NCBI GenBank assembly: GCA_036897095.1
Contig: JAYMSP010000228.1
Span: forward strand, 1-64,000
From: Plantago elongata
Taxonomy: Eukaryota > Streptophyta > Magnoliopsida > Lamiales > Plantaginaceae
DNA: 64,000 nt
Reading direction: 5' to 3'
The translations under genes were made by a program, and so were the position numbers. Every line of letters begins with the position of its first letter. Position 1 is the first letter of the stretch. The notes below the pieces were generated by a model. That model saw only the letters and a list, made by a program, of their open reading frames with translations, ran no database searches and was not told the origin of the DNA. Positions 1-13,800 of this stretch are shown one piece after another.

Positions 1-1790
1 CCCTGCCCCAAACTTGTGAGCGCCTGGAAGGCCGGGGGGGGGGGGTCTCATCAGTATATATCCGGTTTACCAAGGTCAAACCGGACTGATACCTTACTCA
101 AGCGAGATTTGGCGACTTCCAAAGAAGCAATTATGAGGTGAAGTTAAGTCTCAATATAACTTAATTACCTTATGTATCGGGAATGGTGCAATATTTATAT
201 GGAATATGACATAGAAGGTCAAATCCCTTGAGATGTTGCCAAGTATAGACATCAGATGTTAGGGCACCAGTGCTTCTTGCGGCCCATTGAATAATCAAGG
301 GACAAAGGTACAACAATAATAAATGGGCCTGGAAGGTCATTTTAATCCTTTCGTCCCGTTGTATTGTTCATGTGTAAGGTCCATGATGACGGTCCAGTAG
401 GATAACGTCCGGGGCGTAGCTTGTAAACTTGGTTTCATATGCTTAGTGGCGTCCGAGATGTATTCTCGTCCGGTTAGTCGGGCATCCTTAGATAAAAGAC
501 CAGCTTGGGCATGGTTATATATTCCAGACCTTCACCTTCTTAGGGTGTCAGACCCTTATAAGAGGCGTAGTGTATTTTTCGATCCTGGTCAAGTCAATAG
601 GGTCCCTTGATAAGACGGACCTCTCGTGGTCGGACCAACACAATGTGGAAGCCTTGCATGGCTATGATGCGCTATAGGACGCTCTAAGACGCCCTTAATA
701 AATTGGACATATATCCGCATCAACATATGTCCACTTAGTTTTCAAGTATCTTAAAGATGGTTTGTAACTATTGATGAGAACAAGTGTGATTGTAGGAGCG
801 TGCCCGAATCGTTAAAAATGTTGGGGGAAATAAAATTTCTTTCCCATGCGATCCTGACATTAGGCAATCTAGACCTTAGTATATCCCCCCCCCCCCCCTC
901 CTGTATACAAACCGAGACAAGAAGGAAATTAGATTGTAGAAGGAAAAATGTATTTATAATCGAGATACGCATGGGCCCGAAGTTGAAGTCGCATATGTAA
1001 AGCCTTCAAATATTGGTAGGTACACAAGAAGTTTCCTCAAAAAAGGGGACACTTGGGTGAAGCGACAATAATCATTTTGAAAGCATAGGGAATACGCCCC
1101 TTTTTGCTCAAAAGGTGTTGGTCCCAAGCTGAGTGGTGAGTATCCAAAATAAAATATTATGGGTTGTATCGTCAAATCGGCACGACCGTCGTCTTTAAAA
1201 TAATCAACAACTCGAATTAAGTGTAAAAGGTCACGCCTTTTTGTCTGCCCCAAGTGTTCGTTTTACTATCACCGTCGCACTTTAGCAAATTAAAAAACCA
1301 GAGCAAACTTCAAGCAATCCGAACAAGGATTCGCCGTGCAGAACGATTTGTAGAACAACTGATATATACTTGGAAGGAAGGGATCGTCTCGGTTGAAGAG
1401 CAATCCATCCTTCCCTTTGTCTCCAAGTCACATATTCGAACAAGTGAGAATTCCCTTCTCGAAAATTATTCTACCATCTCTGTAATGCATGCTTGCTTGT
1501 ATGCATGCTTGATGTTTGTAGACGTAAACTGTCAACATTCTGCCTTTGTCATGTTTCTCTATCTGGTCGTAGAGGGCCATAATATAAATGTATTTGTGCT
1601 TAGTGTTGTTATTCGAGCCGAGTGGAATCATTTAGAGGGCCCTGCTCGAAAATAAAAATATTGCACATCATATTGATTTACTGTATTGGTAAAAAACAAT
1701 GTTAGTGTAATGTACCAGAAAAGTCCGTCAAAAAAAAATGTTTCATTTTTATTTAGCCCAGGTTAATTTCTTTCTGGATGGTTTTGTAAA
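1..1790. other. Unrecognised intergenic DNA with homopolymer runs
   Basis: No gene is supported here. The stretch holds a 12-base G run near 34-45 and a 14-base C run near 885-898. Open frames at 954-1253 (-) and 1254-1655 (+) have no motif I recognise and no upstream promoter signal. The base composition is less AT-rich than other spacers in the window, which could mean an old, decayed mobile element, but I see no terminal repeats or protein domain to prove it. Confidence 0.4.
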
Positions 1791-1799
1791 ACCCCGAGT

Positions 1800-2507
1800 C
1801 CTGACTGTTGCCTCCTCCCCTTGCGTCCTCGACTCCTCCTTGAGTCTGCTCCTACTTCACGTTAACACCCAAACAGAACTCGCCCCTTGAAGTTGAGCTC
1901 GACTCAACCTAGCTGCCAGTGAACGAATTCATCACCCAGCCTCCTCGTGCTTCCCAATACAGTTCTGCTCAATTCGAATCCAACTTCTGAGCTCGGTTTC
2001 GATTCGTCCCGGTAAGTATTCTTCCCTCGATTCGATTTCTGGGATGGGTAATTGATTTATCTTGCTGATTTTCGAATTGAATTTGTACTGTAGCAATTTC
2101 AAGTTGTTTCCGATTCAGTTGGCTGCCGGGGTTGATATCTGTTGTGTTTTGTTATCACTATACTCTGTGTCGGTCTTTGATTGTGTCATCACCTGCTGTG
2201 TTGGATTGGTCGCTGCTGTGTGTGAGTCGACTACTCGATTGCTGTGGTGCTCTATTTTTCTGATTTCTGTCGTGTTGCTCTGGTTCTTGTCAGTGGCCTA
2301 TCTGTTGTGTATCCTATTTATGTTGTATGCTTATATTGCATTCGAATTGTATTTTGTGTGTCAATGATTTGCATCACGATTTTAGTCAGATGGGTTGTAC
2401 TTTGTACCGGCATGGTTCAATAGTCTGGTACATGAAAAACTCTGTTTATTTTTGAGTGCAGCAATTCTCAAACATACACATACAAGGAAGCAAGGAGAGA
2501 AGTCACC
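1800..2507 (+). promoter_or_regulatory. 5' leader of the GPN3 gene with a leader intron
   Basis: A pyrimidine-rich stretch from about 1800 leads to a consensus donor (GGTAAGTATT at 2011) and an acceptor in TGTTTATTTTTGAGTGCAG near 2461. This suggests a 450-base intron inside the 5' UTR, followed by about 45 bases of leader before the ATG at 2508. The first exon border and the transcription start are inferred. Leader introns of this kind often raise expression of plant housekeeping genes. Confidence 0.5.
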
Positions 2508-5500
2508 ATGGGCTATGCACAGCTCGTTATTGGTCCCGCTGGTAGTGGAAAGGTAACCTACTGCCCATGGTTTCACACCTGTTTAATTTTTTTTTTCTGT
2601 GTTTTTGGATACTATGTATATTTGTTACTCCATTGAGCACGCACACCCCTAACACTGAGCATGCTGTTACCTTGTCTCTGACAGTCAACTTACTGCTCTA
2701 GCTTGAACCAACATTGCGAAGCCTTGGGGCGATCGGTTCATATTGTAAACTTAGATCCTGCTGCTGAGAATTTTGATTATCCTGTTGCCATCGGTATTTA
2801 ATTTAATCTCTCAATCCGCGTGTTTGTTGTCGGACATACAGACCTACACCTTCATTTTCTGGTCCATCACTAACTGGCTTTTGCTTTTTCCCTGCAGATA
2901 TTAGGGAACTGGTTTCTCTGGAGCATGTTATGGAGGATCTTCATTTGGGTCCAAATGGTGCTCTTATTTACTGCATGGAGTATCCTATACTTTCTCAATA
3001 TATTTCATTCTTCAGATTTTCTATTTTAGTTAGTGTTATGGCTATGCAAACCAATCCTCAATCTTTCATCAACAAGGTGGCTCATTAAAATTGTTAGTTT
3101 TAGGATCTTGTCTATAGTACTGTGTTGCATCGGTGTGCATCCTTAATACTAAACTCAGATTCCTGGAGGAGAATTTGGAGGGTTGGCTAACTGAGGAGTT
3201 AGATAACTATATGGAGGATGATTATCTTATATTTGACTGTCCAGGTACATGTTCATGTTATCTGTTTTTGTGCCCTTACATGACACATAGAGCTAATATA
3301 TTCATTATCATGCTACTTTGCAAGACTTCAGATCAATTATCTTTATGTCTTTTTAATTTCATGGTCTACACTCTACAAGACTTAATATAAATGATCAGTT
3401 CCCTGGTGCGAAGTAATTAGTTCAGTTTTTCATCCTTACTAAAAATTTTTATCAAGAGTTCAAGACTGATCAATTTATTAATGACTACAAATCTACAACC
3501 CTTATGTTTACACTGGCTGTTTATTTATAATATTTCACTGTTGTTATGCTGAGGCAATGTGGGTTTCTCATTACTTAGACGCTTTCTTTCTCTAGTCGCT
3601 GTAGGTGAATCTGATTCCTTGTTGAATGGAGAAAATTTACATTTCCTTCTCTGGCTTGCATTCTTTTCAGTTTGCATGATAGGCATCCCTTAATAGTTAT
3701 AAATATTTGATCTGGTTTTACAGAGATAAGTAATTATGTTCATCATTTACTTCTAAGTTCCTGTCTTTCCAAATTTTAGTGTATTTTGTTATTCTTAAGA
3801 AATCCGTTTAGCTTAGAACACAATTCCAATAATGGTCTGCTGCCGTGATTATCGATTAGCAATAAGGAACAAAACTCGATGTGTCAAATGTGTCTTGTTT
3901 TCAATTCCTTCTTTTGTTTTGGTTTTTGTGGCATGTTTGTTCTTGATTCTCTGGTTTACGTGAATGATACCATCATACTTGCTTATGACTTCTTATATAT
4001 CTTTTTTATGTGATGACGGTTTGAACTCAGTGATCTGCATAGATGACACAAGATCTCATATGCAACTAAATGTATCTCTGCGAAGTATCCACCCCGGTGT
4101 GGCATTATGATTTTGATTTTGTTTACACACCTTATTCACAGGCCAAATAGAACTCTTTTCCCATGTACCTGTGTTCAAGAACTTTGTGGAGCACTTGCAG
4201 CGTAAAAATTTCAATGTGTGTGTAGTATATTTACTCGATTCTCAGGTAATTATTCCAATACAGAATACATATATCCGTGCCTTTTTTTTACATAGGTCTA
4301 GGTATGAACTAATTGTCTTTTTCATGCATTAGTTTATCACAGATGTAACCAAGTTCATAAGCGGCTGTATGTCTTCCCTTTCGGCTATGATTCAACTGGA
4401 GCTACCTCATATTAACATTCTCTCCAAAATGGACCTTGTCACAAATAAGAGGGATATTGAAGAGTTAGTGCTGCTTTTATAGCTTGCTATTCATTGTCTT
4501 GTTGCTTGTTATGCTGTTAAGTGTTACATTATTACTGTTATCAGTTGACATCTTCTCTCTTTCCCTCCTAGTTATCTGAATCCAGAACCTACAACTCTGT
4601 TGGCAGAGTTGAATCAGCGGATGGGCCCTCAGTATGCAAAACTAAATAAATCATTAATTGAACTGGTAAGTTTGAGATCATCTCAACTGTTATAAACTTA
4701 TAATATCAATTTTGGAGAGTAATTTGTTATCTTGGAAAGATATGCTGGTCCAAATGCTCCTGTCGGAGATCAGTGCCTTAGAATTCATTATGCTCAAAAT
4801 GAACTTCTTTTTCCTTGAGAGGAGAGAAACCTGTGAGTACATTTTCAGTACACTTATGTGGTATTAAGCTCAAAATTGATCTTCTCAGCCACAAGGGGAG
4901 AGAAACCTATATACAGTTTCAGTATACTTATGTGGTATTAAGCTCAAAATTGATCTTCTCTCCCACAACTGGAGAGAAACCTATGCACAGTTTCGGTATA
5001 CTTATGCGGTGTGTGTTTTCAGTACACTTATGCGGTATGTGGAAGAGACTAGTCTAGTGGTTTTAATATGATTATAATAGGATCCTTCTGCTTGTTTTGG
5101 GGACTTCAAATATGTTCATTATAGGAGGCTCTTCTAACATGTACTGTTCATGTTGATTTCATGGAAAATTAAAAATTGCTCGTGTTCACTATGATGGTTT
5201 TAATTAAATTTGGAAACTTCTACTCTCAAATTTTATGTTATAACCCTTGTTTTGTTAGAACCACTTTTTTCTGTCTTTTCTGTTTTAACATATTTGAAAT
5301 GTTATTCTAGTGGTAGGGCACCTCATTCTTTCATTAGGAAAATGGTGGTTAACTATCTATTATCTGTTTTTGAGATGCATTGGCTGCAAACTTAGATCCA
5401 TTTGGGCCTATTTACTACGTCCAGCTATTAAATTATAGCTTCTAGTTTTCCAGTTCGTGCAGCTATTAAATGATACTAGCTTTTAGTTTCCAGTTTCAGT

Positions 5501-6080
5501 TTATTTATTTGGTATGTGGAAGAAACATTGTCTTCAATTATGATCCTTATATGAGCTCTCTTCTAAACATGTACTGCTCGTCTTGGGTTTCATGTTTATT
5601 TCATGAAAAAGTAAGAATTGATGCTCTTGATTATGATCGTTTAAGATCAATTTGGAATCTCAATTCTCAAAGTCTATTACTTCCCATCATTATAAATTAT
5701 AGCTTCTAGGTTTCCATAAGCATTAGATACAGCACATTATAGCCTATTTGCATCAATATATAAATACATATATCCTAAGCTGCATATTATTCAATTAATC
5801 GAGTAATAATTACTTGCCATATGATATACCAGGTAGGCCAATACGGCATGGTGAGCTTCTTGCCTCTAGACCTGAGAAAAGAGAGCAGGTATATTATTAC
5901 CTTTGTTGTGTTTTGGTATTTATGTGCTCCGTATATCTCTAGTTAATTCATGGTATAATATGATTCATGCTTTATTGTAGCATTCAGCACATTTTGTCAC
6001 ACATTGACAACTCCATTCAGTTTGGTGAGGATGCGGATGTGAAAATCAGGGATTTCGATCCAGAAGATCAAGATGATTGA
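2508..6080 (+). CDS. GPN3: GPN-loop GTPase 3 (GPN3), 9 coding exons
   Basis: Spliced protein of about 268 aa. Coding exons: 2508-2552, 2685-2793, 2898-2979, 3159-3244, 4142-4245, 4333-4463, 4572-4665, 5833-5888, 5981-6080. The protein starts [17 protein letters not shown], which is the P-loop, and carries the family's Gly-Pro-Asn insertion at residues 69-71, DCPGQ at about 105-109, and a SKMDL-type guanine-specificity motif. It ends with an acidic tail (PEDQDD). Length and layout match plant GPN3 (about 270 aa). GPN GTPases help assemble RNA polymerase II and bring it into the nucleus, acting with GPN1. All exon phases agree and no stop interrupts the frame, so the gene looks intact. The seventh intron (about 1.17 kb) is swollen by local repeats. 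Confidence 0.93.
4821..5045. repeat. 75 bp imperfect tandem repeat, 3 copies, in GPN3 intron 7
   Basis: Units start near 4821, 4897 and 4971, each with GGAGAGAAACCT followed by a CAGT(A/T)(C/T)ACTTATG core. The first two also share TTAAGCTCAAAATTGATCTTCT; the third diverges in its second half, where the short core is repeated. All copies lie inside the intron. Confidence 0.8.
5036..5690. repeat. Diverged direct duplication inside GPN3 intron 7
   Basis: The stretch 5036-5235 (from TATGTGGAAGAGAC through TCTTCTAACATGTACTG to TTGGAAACTTCTACTCTCAAA) recurs in diverged form at 5511-5680 (TATGTGGAAGAAAC, TCTTCTAAACATGTACTG, TTGGAATCTCAATTCTCAAA). A shorter repeat, CAGCTATTAAAT with TAGCTTCTAG/TAGCTTTTAG, lies between them (5420-5490). 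This points to an old segmental duplication within the intron. Confidence 0.65.
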
Positions 6081-6383
6081 AACTTTGAAGTTTTGCATTG
6101 TAGATGTGAACAAACCGTTGATGTTTTGTTGATATTTTAATGGATTGAGCTACCTGCGCTTGAAATCTTTTCCATTTCAGATTGGACGCAATCTTACTTA
6201 TTAGTATGTTGTATTCGACAGATAGGTTGGGAGACTACATTGGCTCCATACCAATCTTGCACCTCCGTTTAATTATTAGTTTTCAAATGAGTATGTGGGA
6301 AATCCTAATCTAAATTATAAAAAATAGACTTATGGTTACATATGATATGATACATGGTAATTATGGCACTATTTTTTAGTGTA

Positions 6384-6616
6384 TATATCATCCGTCCCGG
6401 TTAGATCTTTCAGTTGTTCTGCATGAGTTTAAAGATGAAATTTGTTCAAGTAGGAGATATATGATAAAGTAGAAAATAAGTGTATAAATTAAGAGAAATA
6501 GTGAATATAATTATAGATATAATGTATAAAGTGGAAGATAGATTAATAATGATAATATGAAATTGTAACGGACTAAAATGAAATGCGGTTTGATGAAATT
6601 GGGACGAAGGTAGTAT
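6384..6616. mobile_element. Stowaway-like MITE, diverged
   Basis: The left end reads TATCATCCGTCCCGGTTAG and the right end ATTGGGACGAAGGTAGTATA, the inverted CCGTCCC/GGGACG pair typical of Stowaway elements next to TA target sites. The inside is AT-rich and non-coding. It lies between the GPN3 and EFR3-type genes. The rest of 6081-7800 is AT-rich spacer in which I see no gene. Confidence 0.55.
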
Positions 6617-7567
6617 ATATTTTCGTTAAAAAAATTACAATAGTAAAGTGACGTTAATTTAGAGCATTTGCTTTTTGAACGTGAGAAATATACATAATTA
6701 CGATAATAAAGTGCAGTTCAATTGATAAGACACTTAACTCTAATAAATAGGTAGGGGTTTGAGTCACCTGTAACGGTTTTAAAAAAAATATGCATAATTA
6801 TTGGGAGACATGGAAATGCTCAACGCAACATTACCCAAATGGTTAACACATAAATTAAAAAAGCATCAAAACTTAAAAAAATATAAAAATTGTGAGCACT
6901 TAAAGCGCGTTACAATAATTATATAAAACACATTTTATCTATACTGAATATTTAATATGTTTAAAAAATATATTTAAATTAAAAATAATGTGTAACGTGG
7001 AATGGAAATTCTTCATGCACATAAATTCAAATTATTGCTAGCCAGCTTCAAAAAATTATAGAAATAAACTAAATAAGCATCATAGAGCAAGTTAAAAATA
7101 TAAAGCGAACTAAAAATGTTAATCGGCATAATACGTAAGAGATAATAGTTTAGAATATTTAAGTTTATTTAGGATTAAACTGTATTGAGTACCATATAAA
7201 ATACAAGGAACAATATAATTTTCGTGTTAAAATGAATCATTTACATGAAGTAAGTATGCAATTTGAATTAGATTAAAATTCAATAAATTAATTATTTTAT
7301 AATATAAAAAATATAATTTAAATTGAGTATTTTTAATTTAAATTGTATCTAAATATATACCGAGATTCTAGAGTTATGACTCATGAGACTTTGTGCAGAA
7401 GACTAGAGAATAAAAGGAAAAGAGAGAGAAAAGAAAAAACAAAATGACGAACAAACCCTCTCTTTTATTCTCCAGTCTCCACGAACAAGGTGAGCTGGGC
7501 ACATAGTAGGTGTGATCGATCAATGATGCATATTCTCCTCTGAGAAAGGCTTGTCATTTTTTCCAAA

Positions 7568-7610
7568 TCAAACGAAACGAAACCAAACCAAACCAAACCA
7601 AACCAAACAA
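7568..7610 (+). repeat. CCAAA/ACGAA microsatellite in the EFR3-type 5' leader
   Basis: A run of AAACC/AAACG pentamers lies about 210 bases upstream of the EFR3-type ATG, probably in its 5' UTR. Such a run could vary in length between alleles. Confidence 0.7.
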
Positions 7611-7815
7611 TCTCCACCCCTCAATCATCATTCTCTTCTCTTGTACGCGTCGGAGGTTACCGTAGAACCTCCGACCGATCACCGTCTTCATCTTCCTCAC
7701 CGACATTTATTTATTTATTTATGTTTAAACCTATCAGATCATCATTCACCAATCAATTCGAAACAGACAAGGAAGGAATTGAATTCAATTGGATTGATTG
7801 ATTGTAGAGTAATTA

Positions 7816-10800
7816 ATGGGAATAATGTCGAAACGAATGATGCCGGTCTGCGACACCCTCTGCGTCTGTTGCCCTGCTATGCGTCCCCGATCGCGTCATC
7901 CTGTCAAACGCTATAAGAATCTGCTCGCTGATATCTTCCCTCGCAATACGGTATGCATCTTCTTCTCTCTTTTTTCATTCCTGTATACTTTCTTTTGTTT
8001 GTACTACATTATTAGATCACTATACTTGCCGACATTTTATAAATGTGTCGACGTTATTTCGTATACAGCATTAGATTGCGATACCGCTTCATCTCTATAT
8101 TTTCTTCCATCTCCTCATCTGGTAGATCAGATGTGTATACACATAGGACTAAATAGCGCTTAGAATATTTAAGGTGGATAACCTTATGACATTTGATCCT
8201 GGCCCTTGGAAGCCTGGAGTTGGTACATTTAGATTAGGAGGCTAATTGACTGAAATAAGATTATAGGTTGCTCAGGGGGAAGACTAATGCTTGTGTTGGA
8301 CCTCACTTATTAGGAATGTTGGTTTTTGTATCGTACAGGATATATTGGCATTGTGATATATCTCATTTCTTTTAGATGGTTTATCAGAGACATGTACGGT
8401 AGTGATCATTTCTAAAAGTGTGCTCATCCACATCTGATGAGTATAGCTGAGTATGAGCTGCAGACTTTTCCGTTGTGTGTAAAGATCATTAGTTAGGAAT
8501 CAGTTTAGATTTTGTTCTATAATGAGAATCATACCTCAAATGGCATATAACTAGTGTTTCTTCTTAGATGGCATATAACTAGTTTTTCTTCTTAGATTCG
8601 TCTTCCACTAACCTTTTTATCGACTTATTGTTTGATGGAAGTGCGATTAACATCACTACATCCCTGTGGATATTTTTCTCTCATATTTCACTAACGGGGC
8701 CCTCTGCTTTTTACAGGAGGAAGAACCTAATGATCGAAAAATTGGCAAATTGTGTGAATATGCATCTAAAAATCCACTGCGGGTGCCTAAGGTTAGGCTT
8801 CTTTATGACTGAAAATGCAGGTTCTTACCTTTTGCCATTATTATTTTATACACTGTTAAGAATTGCATTGCTTTCATGCCTGTATTCTCCTACCATAAGG
8901 TCACCTGAACATGATCTTCTTCTGGGACCATTTTTTCCCCCTTACATGGTGTTTGAAGCTAATATTGAGTCAGGGTCTTGAACTAGAATAATGTGAACTT
9001 GAGTGGAACATGTATGTTGGATTCAATTCAGTCGGTCCTTCCCAGTTCGAATGTATACATTCTAGTTGTGACTAGTGAGTTTGTGTAATGATCCATATAT
9101 TCTCTCTCATATTGAATTGACCTCTGTATGTGTTTATCCGGACTGGTAAGTTAAGGTATCTTGGTGCTTCTATTAATGTGTACATAAAAAGATGAATAAT
9201 TTATATGTTTATGGTATTATTGTCAGCTCTCTGTCTCATTTTTGTTGCTAGTGCGTGTTGTGGTTCTCTTTTTCATGTTTTTCCCCTTAATGTTTATCAA
9301 CCAAAATTGTATTATACTATTCATCTAATATCACAATGACAACTGATACTTTATCTCTTTATCTATCAGATTACCAGTTTACTTGAGCAGAGGTGCTATA
9401 AGGAACTAAGGCATGAAAATGTCAAGGCAGTAAAAATTGTCATGTGCATATACCGAAAGCTGATTGTATCTTGCCAGCAGCAAATGTGAGTTTAAGCATC
9501 GATGTATCTCACATTTTATCATATTCATATTTTTTCTTGCTATTCATTTAGTTATTAATTCATCCATGAGAAATTATTGTCCCTTTGATGGTGGCACACA
9601 AAGTTCTATGGTATTACCATACGTGAGCTCATGGGTATCTCAAACTTGAGTCCAAATTTACTTTAGTTAGTATTTCCAGATGGATAGCTCTATTCATCTG
9701 GAAAATTTGATGTAAGTTTATGATGTTATCCATTCCAGTGATTGAAAATAATTTAAGTCGTGACAATAATAACAATTATCATTTTGCAGGCCACTTTTTG
9801 CCGGTAGCTTTCTTAGTATAATACACATCCTACTGGACCAAACAAGGCATGATGAACTGCAAATTATTGGTTGCCTGGCTCTTTTTGACTTTATAAATAA
9901 TCAGGTGCCACTTTAGCATTCCTAGATAGTAGATTCTTGCATTAGGTAAACTGGACTTATTGAGTACTGCCTTCTTGTTTAGAGGGACAGTACCTATATG
10001 TTTAACTTGGAAGGTTTGATTCCCAAAATCTGCAATCTAGCTCAAGATATTGTAAATGACGGACGAACACTGCAGCTACGTTGTGCTGGGCTTCAAGCGC
10101 TCTCATCTACTGTAAGCTCTTTGTTTTCTGTAATCATAATTTCCCAATAGTATGTCTGATTGTTTGTGAATCATGTTTTGTTGTTTTTTTCCCAAAGTAT
10201 CTTATGACCAGATTGAATCCACCTAGATTACACTGACATATTCTACCACTGTAGTTGTTTACCTGAGTCATTTACTATTTCAACACTATGGAAATCAAAC
10301 AAATTAACAATACTCCTGTTATATTGGAACTCTTTATTGATTCTTACTGCTGAAAAAGAAGTATAAATGTAGCTATAGTAGGTGCTGTTATCATTTTTCC
10401 TTGCTCAAACATTCACCCAGGTTGAGACAAGTTGTGTCTCTTAGCAAATTAATAATTTCTTCGTAGAAAATTCCTCTATCTAGAGTAGTTATTAAAAATC
10501 TGCCCCCCCCTTTGTTTTTATTTATCTGATGTTTTTTGTTTTTCCGTTTGATGTTTTCTACTAATGCTCGGAGTTCTATGTTCTGGACATCAAATATCTG
10601 AGTTGACTACTATATACAGTTAACAGAATTCAAGTCTTTGATAATCTACATCTTTTGATATATAGATATGGTTCATGGGAGAAGTCTGTCACATATCAAC
10701 GGACTTCGATAATGTAAGTTTTTCTTGATTAATTTTATCTACTTGTTTGTTTAAATTTGGCTGGTACACCATTTGAAAATTTTCTTTAGCACATCTGATT

Positions 10801-13800
10801 CTCCGTTATACATTTCTTTGTATTCTATCATAAATCAAGAGTGAGCCATAGCAAATCCTCCATCCTGATAAGTTCCACACTTTTTTTTTTTGTAGTCCCA
10901 GCGAAAGCTCTCCCTTTCCACTTATCCATTCCCACTCACACTATTACACATGTTGCCATCCAAAAAGTAACTGTCTTCTTACCCCACAACCACAAGCATT
11001 AAAATACTATACAAAATTACAACTCTTTGAGATTATGCATTTATGCTGGAAAGTTGATTGGCATGGAGAACTAGAACTTACTAGCTCAGTACCTAATGCT
11101 AGAAATTTTGATTATCATTGAGGTTATGCATTGAAGCTCCATTACACTTTCCTTTCTGGAACCATCTGGGGTATCGAAAGTAAAGGGTTACTAAGAAGGG
11201 GCCAAATTCAAAACTCCAGGCGATTGATACACTTTGTATTTGATATATTAGAATTTGCATGTATTTTGGTTGCTTACTTCCCTTGCCTCCTTTTTCATTC
11301 ATTTTATGTTTTCCTGTGGGTTTTTTAAACGGCTTCAGTTGATGTTTAGAACCTACTGCCCTAACACTTCATTCCATATTTCCGTGTATTGCTGTTCAAT
11401 AACTATCTTTCCTTGTTTATCAAAAGATCAGGTTGTTTCTGCTGTCCTAGAGAATTGCCGTGACCCACCTGAAGAATCCAATTATCCACACAACAGTGAC
11501 CAGGATAGTCAGAGAAATGAAGTTCAAAAAGAAAATGTCTTGACACGGGCTGTTTCTTGGAGAAGAATTGTTAATGAGAAAGACTATGCTACCATGTAAT
11601 AAAGCTTTTTAGTTTCACTTTGATCTTAATACTTGAGAACCAGTGAATCTCCTTGTTAATATGATGTATTCTCTGAACAGAGCAGATAAAGGAAGCCCTA
11701 AATTCTGGTCAAGAGTTTGTTTGAATAACATGGCAAAGTTGGCCAAAGAGGCTACAACTGTGAGGCGTGTCCTCGAAGCGTTATTCCGTTATTTTGATCG
11801 GTGCAATCTATGGTCTCCTGACGATGGGCTAGCACTTTCTGTTTTGCTGGAGATGCAATCAATTATGGAAATCTCTGGTTACCTACTTTCTTAAACTGTT
11901 AATACTTTTTGCATTGTTGCATAAAACTAAATTTGTCTCCTCTCAAGCCTTAGAATTCTGAGTAAACTGTATGTATCTCTGGCTTGCAGGGCATAATACT
12001 CACTTTTTGCTATCTACTGTAATCAAACATCTTGATCACAAGAATGTTTTGAGAAACCCTGAGATGCAAATAGATATTGTTCAAGTTGCTACTTCCCTAG
12101 CTCGCACTACGAAGACTCAGTCATCCGTGACAATAATTGGAGCATTTAGTGATATGATGAGGCACCTGAGGAAAATCATACACTGCTCTTTAAATGACTC
12201 AGAATTAGGAGAAGAAATAATTCAGTGGAACAGGAAGTTTCACAGAGTCATTGATGAGTGCCTTGTAGAATTGTCTTACAAGGTAGGGCTTCATTCTAAA
12301 CCTGTTATAAATCACATTTTGATGAAACACACACAGACACACACATTGCACAAGGACAGTGGATCTGAAATTTTATCAATTGTTCGAGGAAAGAACCTGA
12401 ATTAAGATTCCACCTTTTTTTTCTTTTGAAACGGCTAAAGGGTGACTCGAACCTCCGACCTATTGGTTGGAGGTCAAGCGTCTTACCAACTGAGATGCGC
12501 TTCGTTGTCAATTAAGATTCCACCTTGATGCAGGTTGGAGATGCTGGGCCAATCCTGGATGTCATGGCAGTTATGTTGGAGAGCATCTCAAACATAACTG
12601 TTATGGCTAGGAACACAATTGCAGCTATCTATCGTGCTGCACAACTTGTTGCATTCTTACCAAATTTATTATATCAAAACAAGGTATAGACCTTTCCATG
12701 AATTGATATGGTTCTTCTTCATATTTATGGTACTTGACTAGAAAGCTTTATTGATTTATCTGCAATAGGCTTTTCCGGAAGCATTGTTCCATCAAATACT
12801 TCTGGCCATGGTTACTCCGGATCACGAAACAAGACTTGGAGCACATCGCATATTCTCGATTGTACTTGTTCCATCATCAGTTTGCCCTCCTACTTCCTCT
12901 GCCAGCCAGATATCGACTGATCATGCTAATTTCGAGAGGATACTTTCTAGATCAGTTTCAGCATTTTCCTCTTCACCTGCTCTGTTTGAGAAGTTAAGAA
13001 AGGGCCACACTTTGCAAACAATTGCTGATCAGGCAGATGAATTTCCCATTGATGTGGAAGGAACAAAAAACCAATCAATACTGGCACGACTGACTTCCAG
13101 CTACAGTCGGACTACTACTATCAAAAGGCATTCATGCCCGGTGCATTTGGCAAATTTGGAGAAGGAACCGGTACATATAATTTCAAACAGATAAGAGTAT
13201 TTAATTTAAAATCTACTCCAACGATTTTGGAGCAATACTCATTGCAGTGCACATGTGCAGAAGGGAATCTCTCTTAAACTGAAGAGCCGCCAAATCAGCC
13301 TTTTGCTTTCTTCAATTTGGGTACAAGCAATATCTCACTTGAACACTCCTGCAAACTATGAGGCAATTGCTCATACTTACGGACTGGTGATGTTATTTTC
13401 ACAAAACAAGGTAGTACATGTAATTTTTGTTCTGACCATACCATAGTTGATGCCTTTTATTTTCCTTGCTGTTTTTCTTTTTTTCTTAATTCAACAATTA
13501 TCTTTGGTCTACTGATATTCCATCAACTACTGTTATCTTCATCTGAGTAGATATTCATAATCTAATGTAAGGTGCATTTGTTTCATACGAGACCAATCAT
13601 CATCTGAGGTTGGCCTACTTGAACTAACATATTAGTTCCGAAAGGATGCCACATTTTCACACTAATGATAATAGTGGTGTACCAACCACATCTGTAGTGA
13701 AGGGGTTCTAGTTGGTTGCCATCTTCATGAAGCTTGATGATTCTATCATGCTGTCAGTAGCACTTGTGTGCTGGTTTATTGGACTTGTAGCTGTTGCCTG

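Noticed and set aside
1254-1655. 133 aa open frame as a gene
   Set aside because: No domain, no promoter signal and odd composition; the frame has no ATG-linked support beyond its length.
7140-7380. Possible centromere-like or organellar DNA
   Set aside because: Very AT-rich but without any repeat period or organellar gene; ordinary spacer.
12305-12511. tRNA gene on the minus strand near 12430-12505
   Set aside because: A- and B-box-like motifs are present, but no closed acceptor stem can be drawn, and the 17 bp target duplication plus A-rich tail mark it as a SINE.
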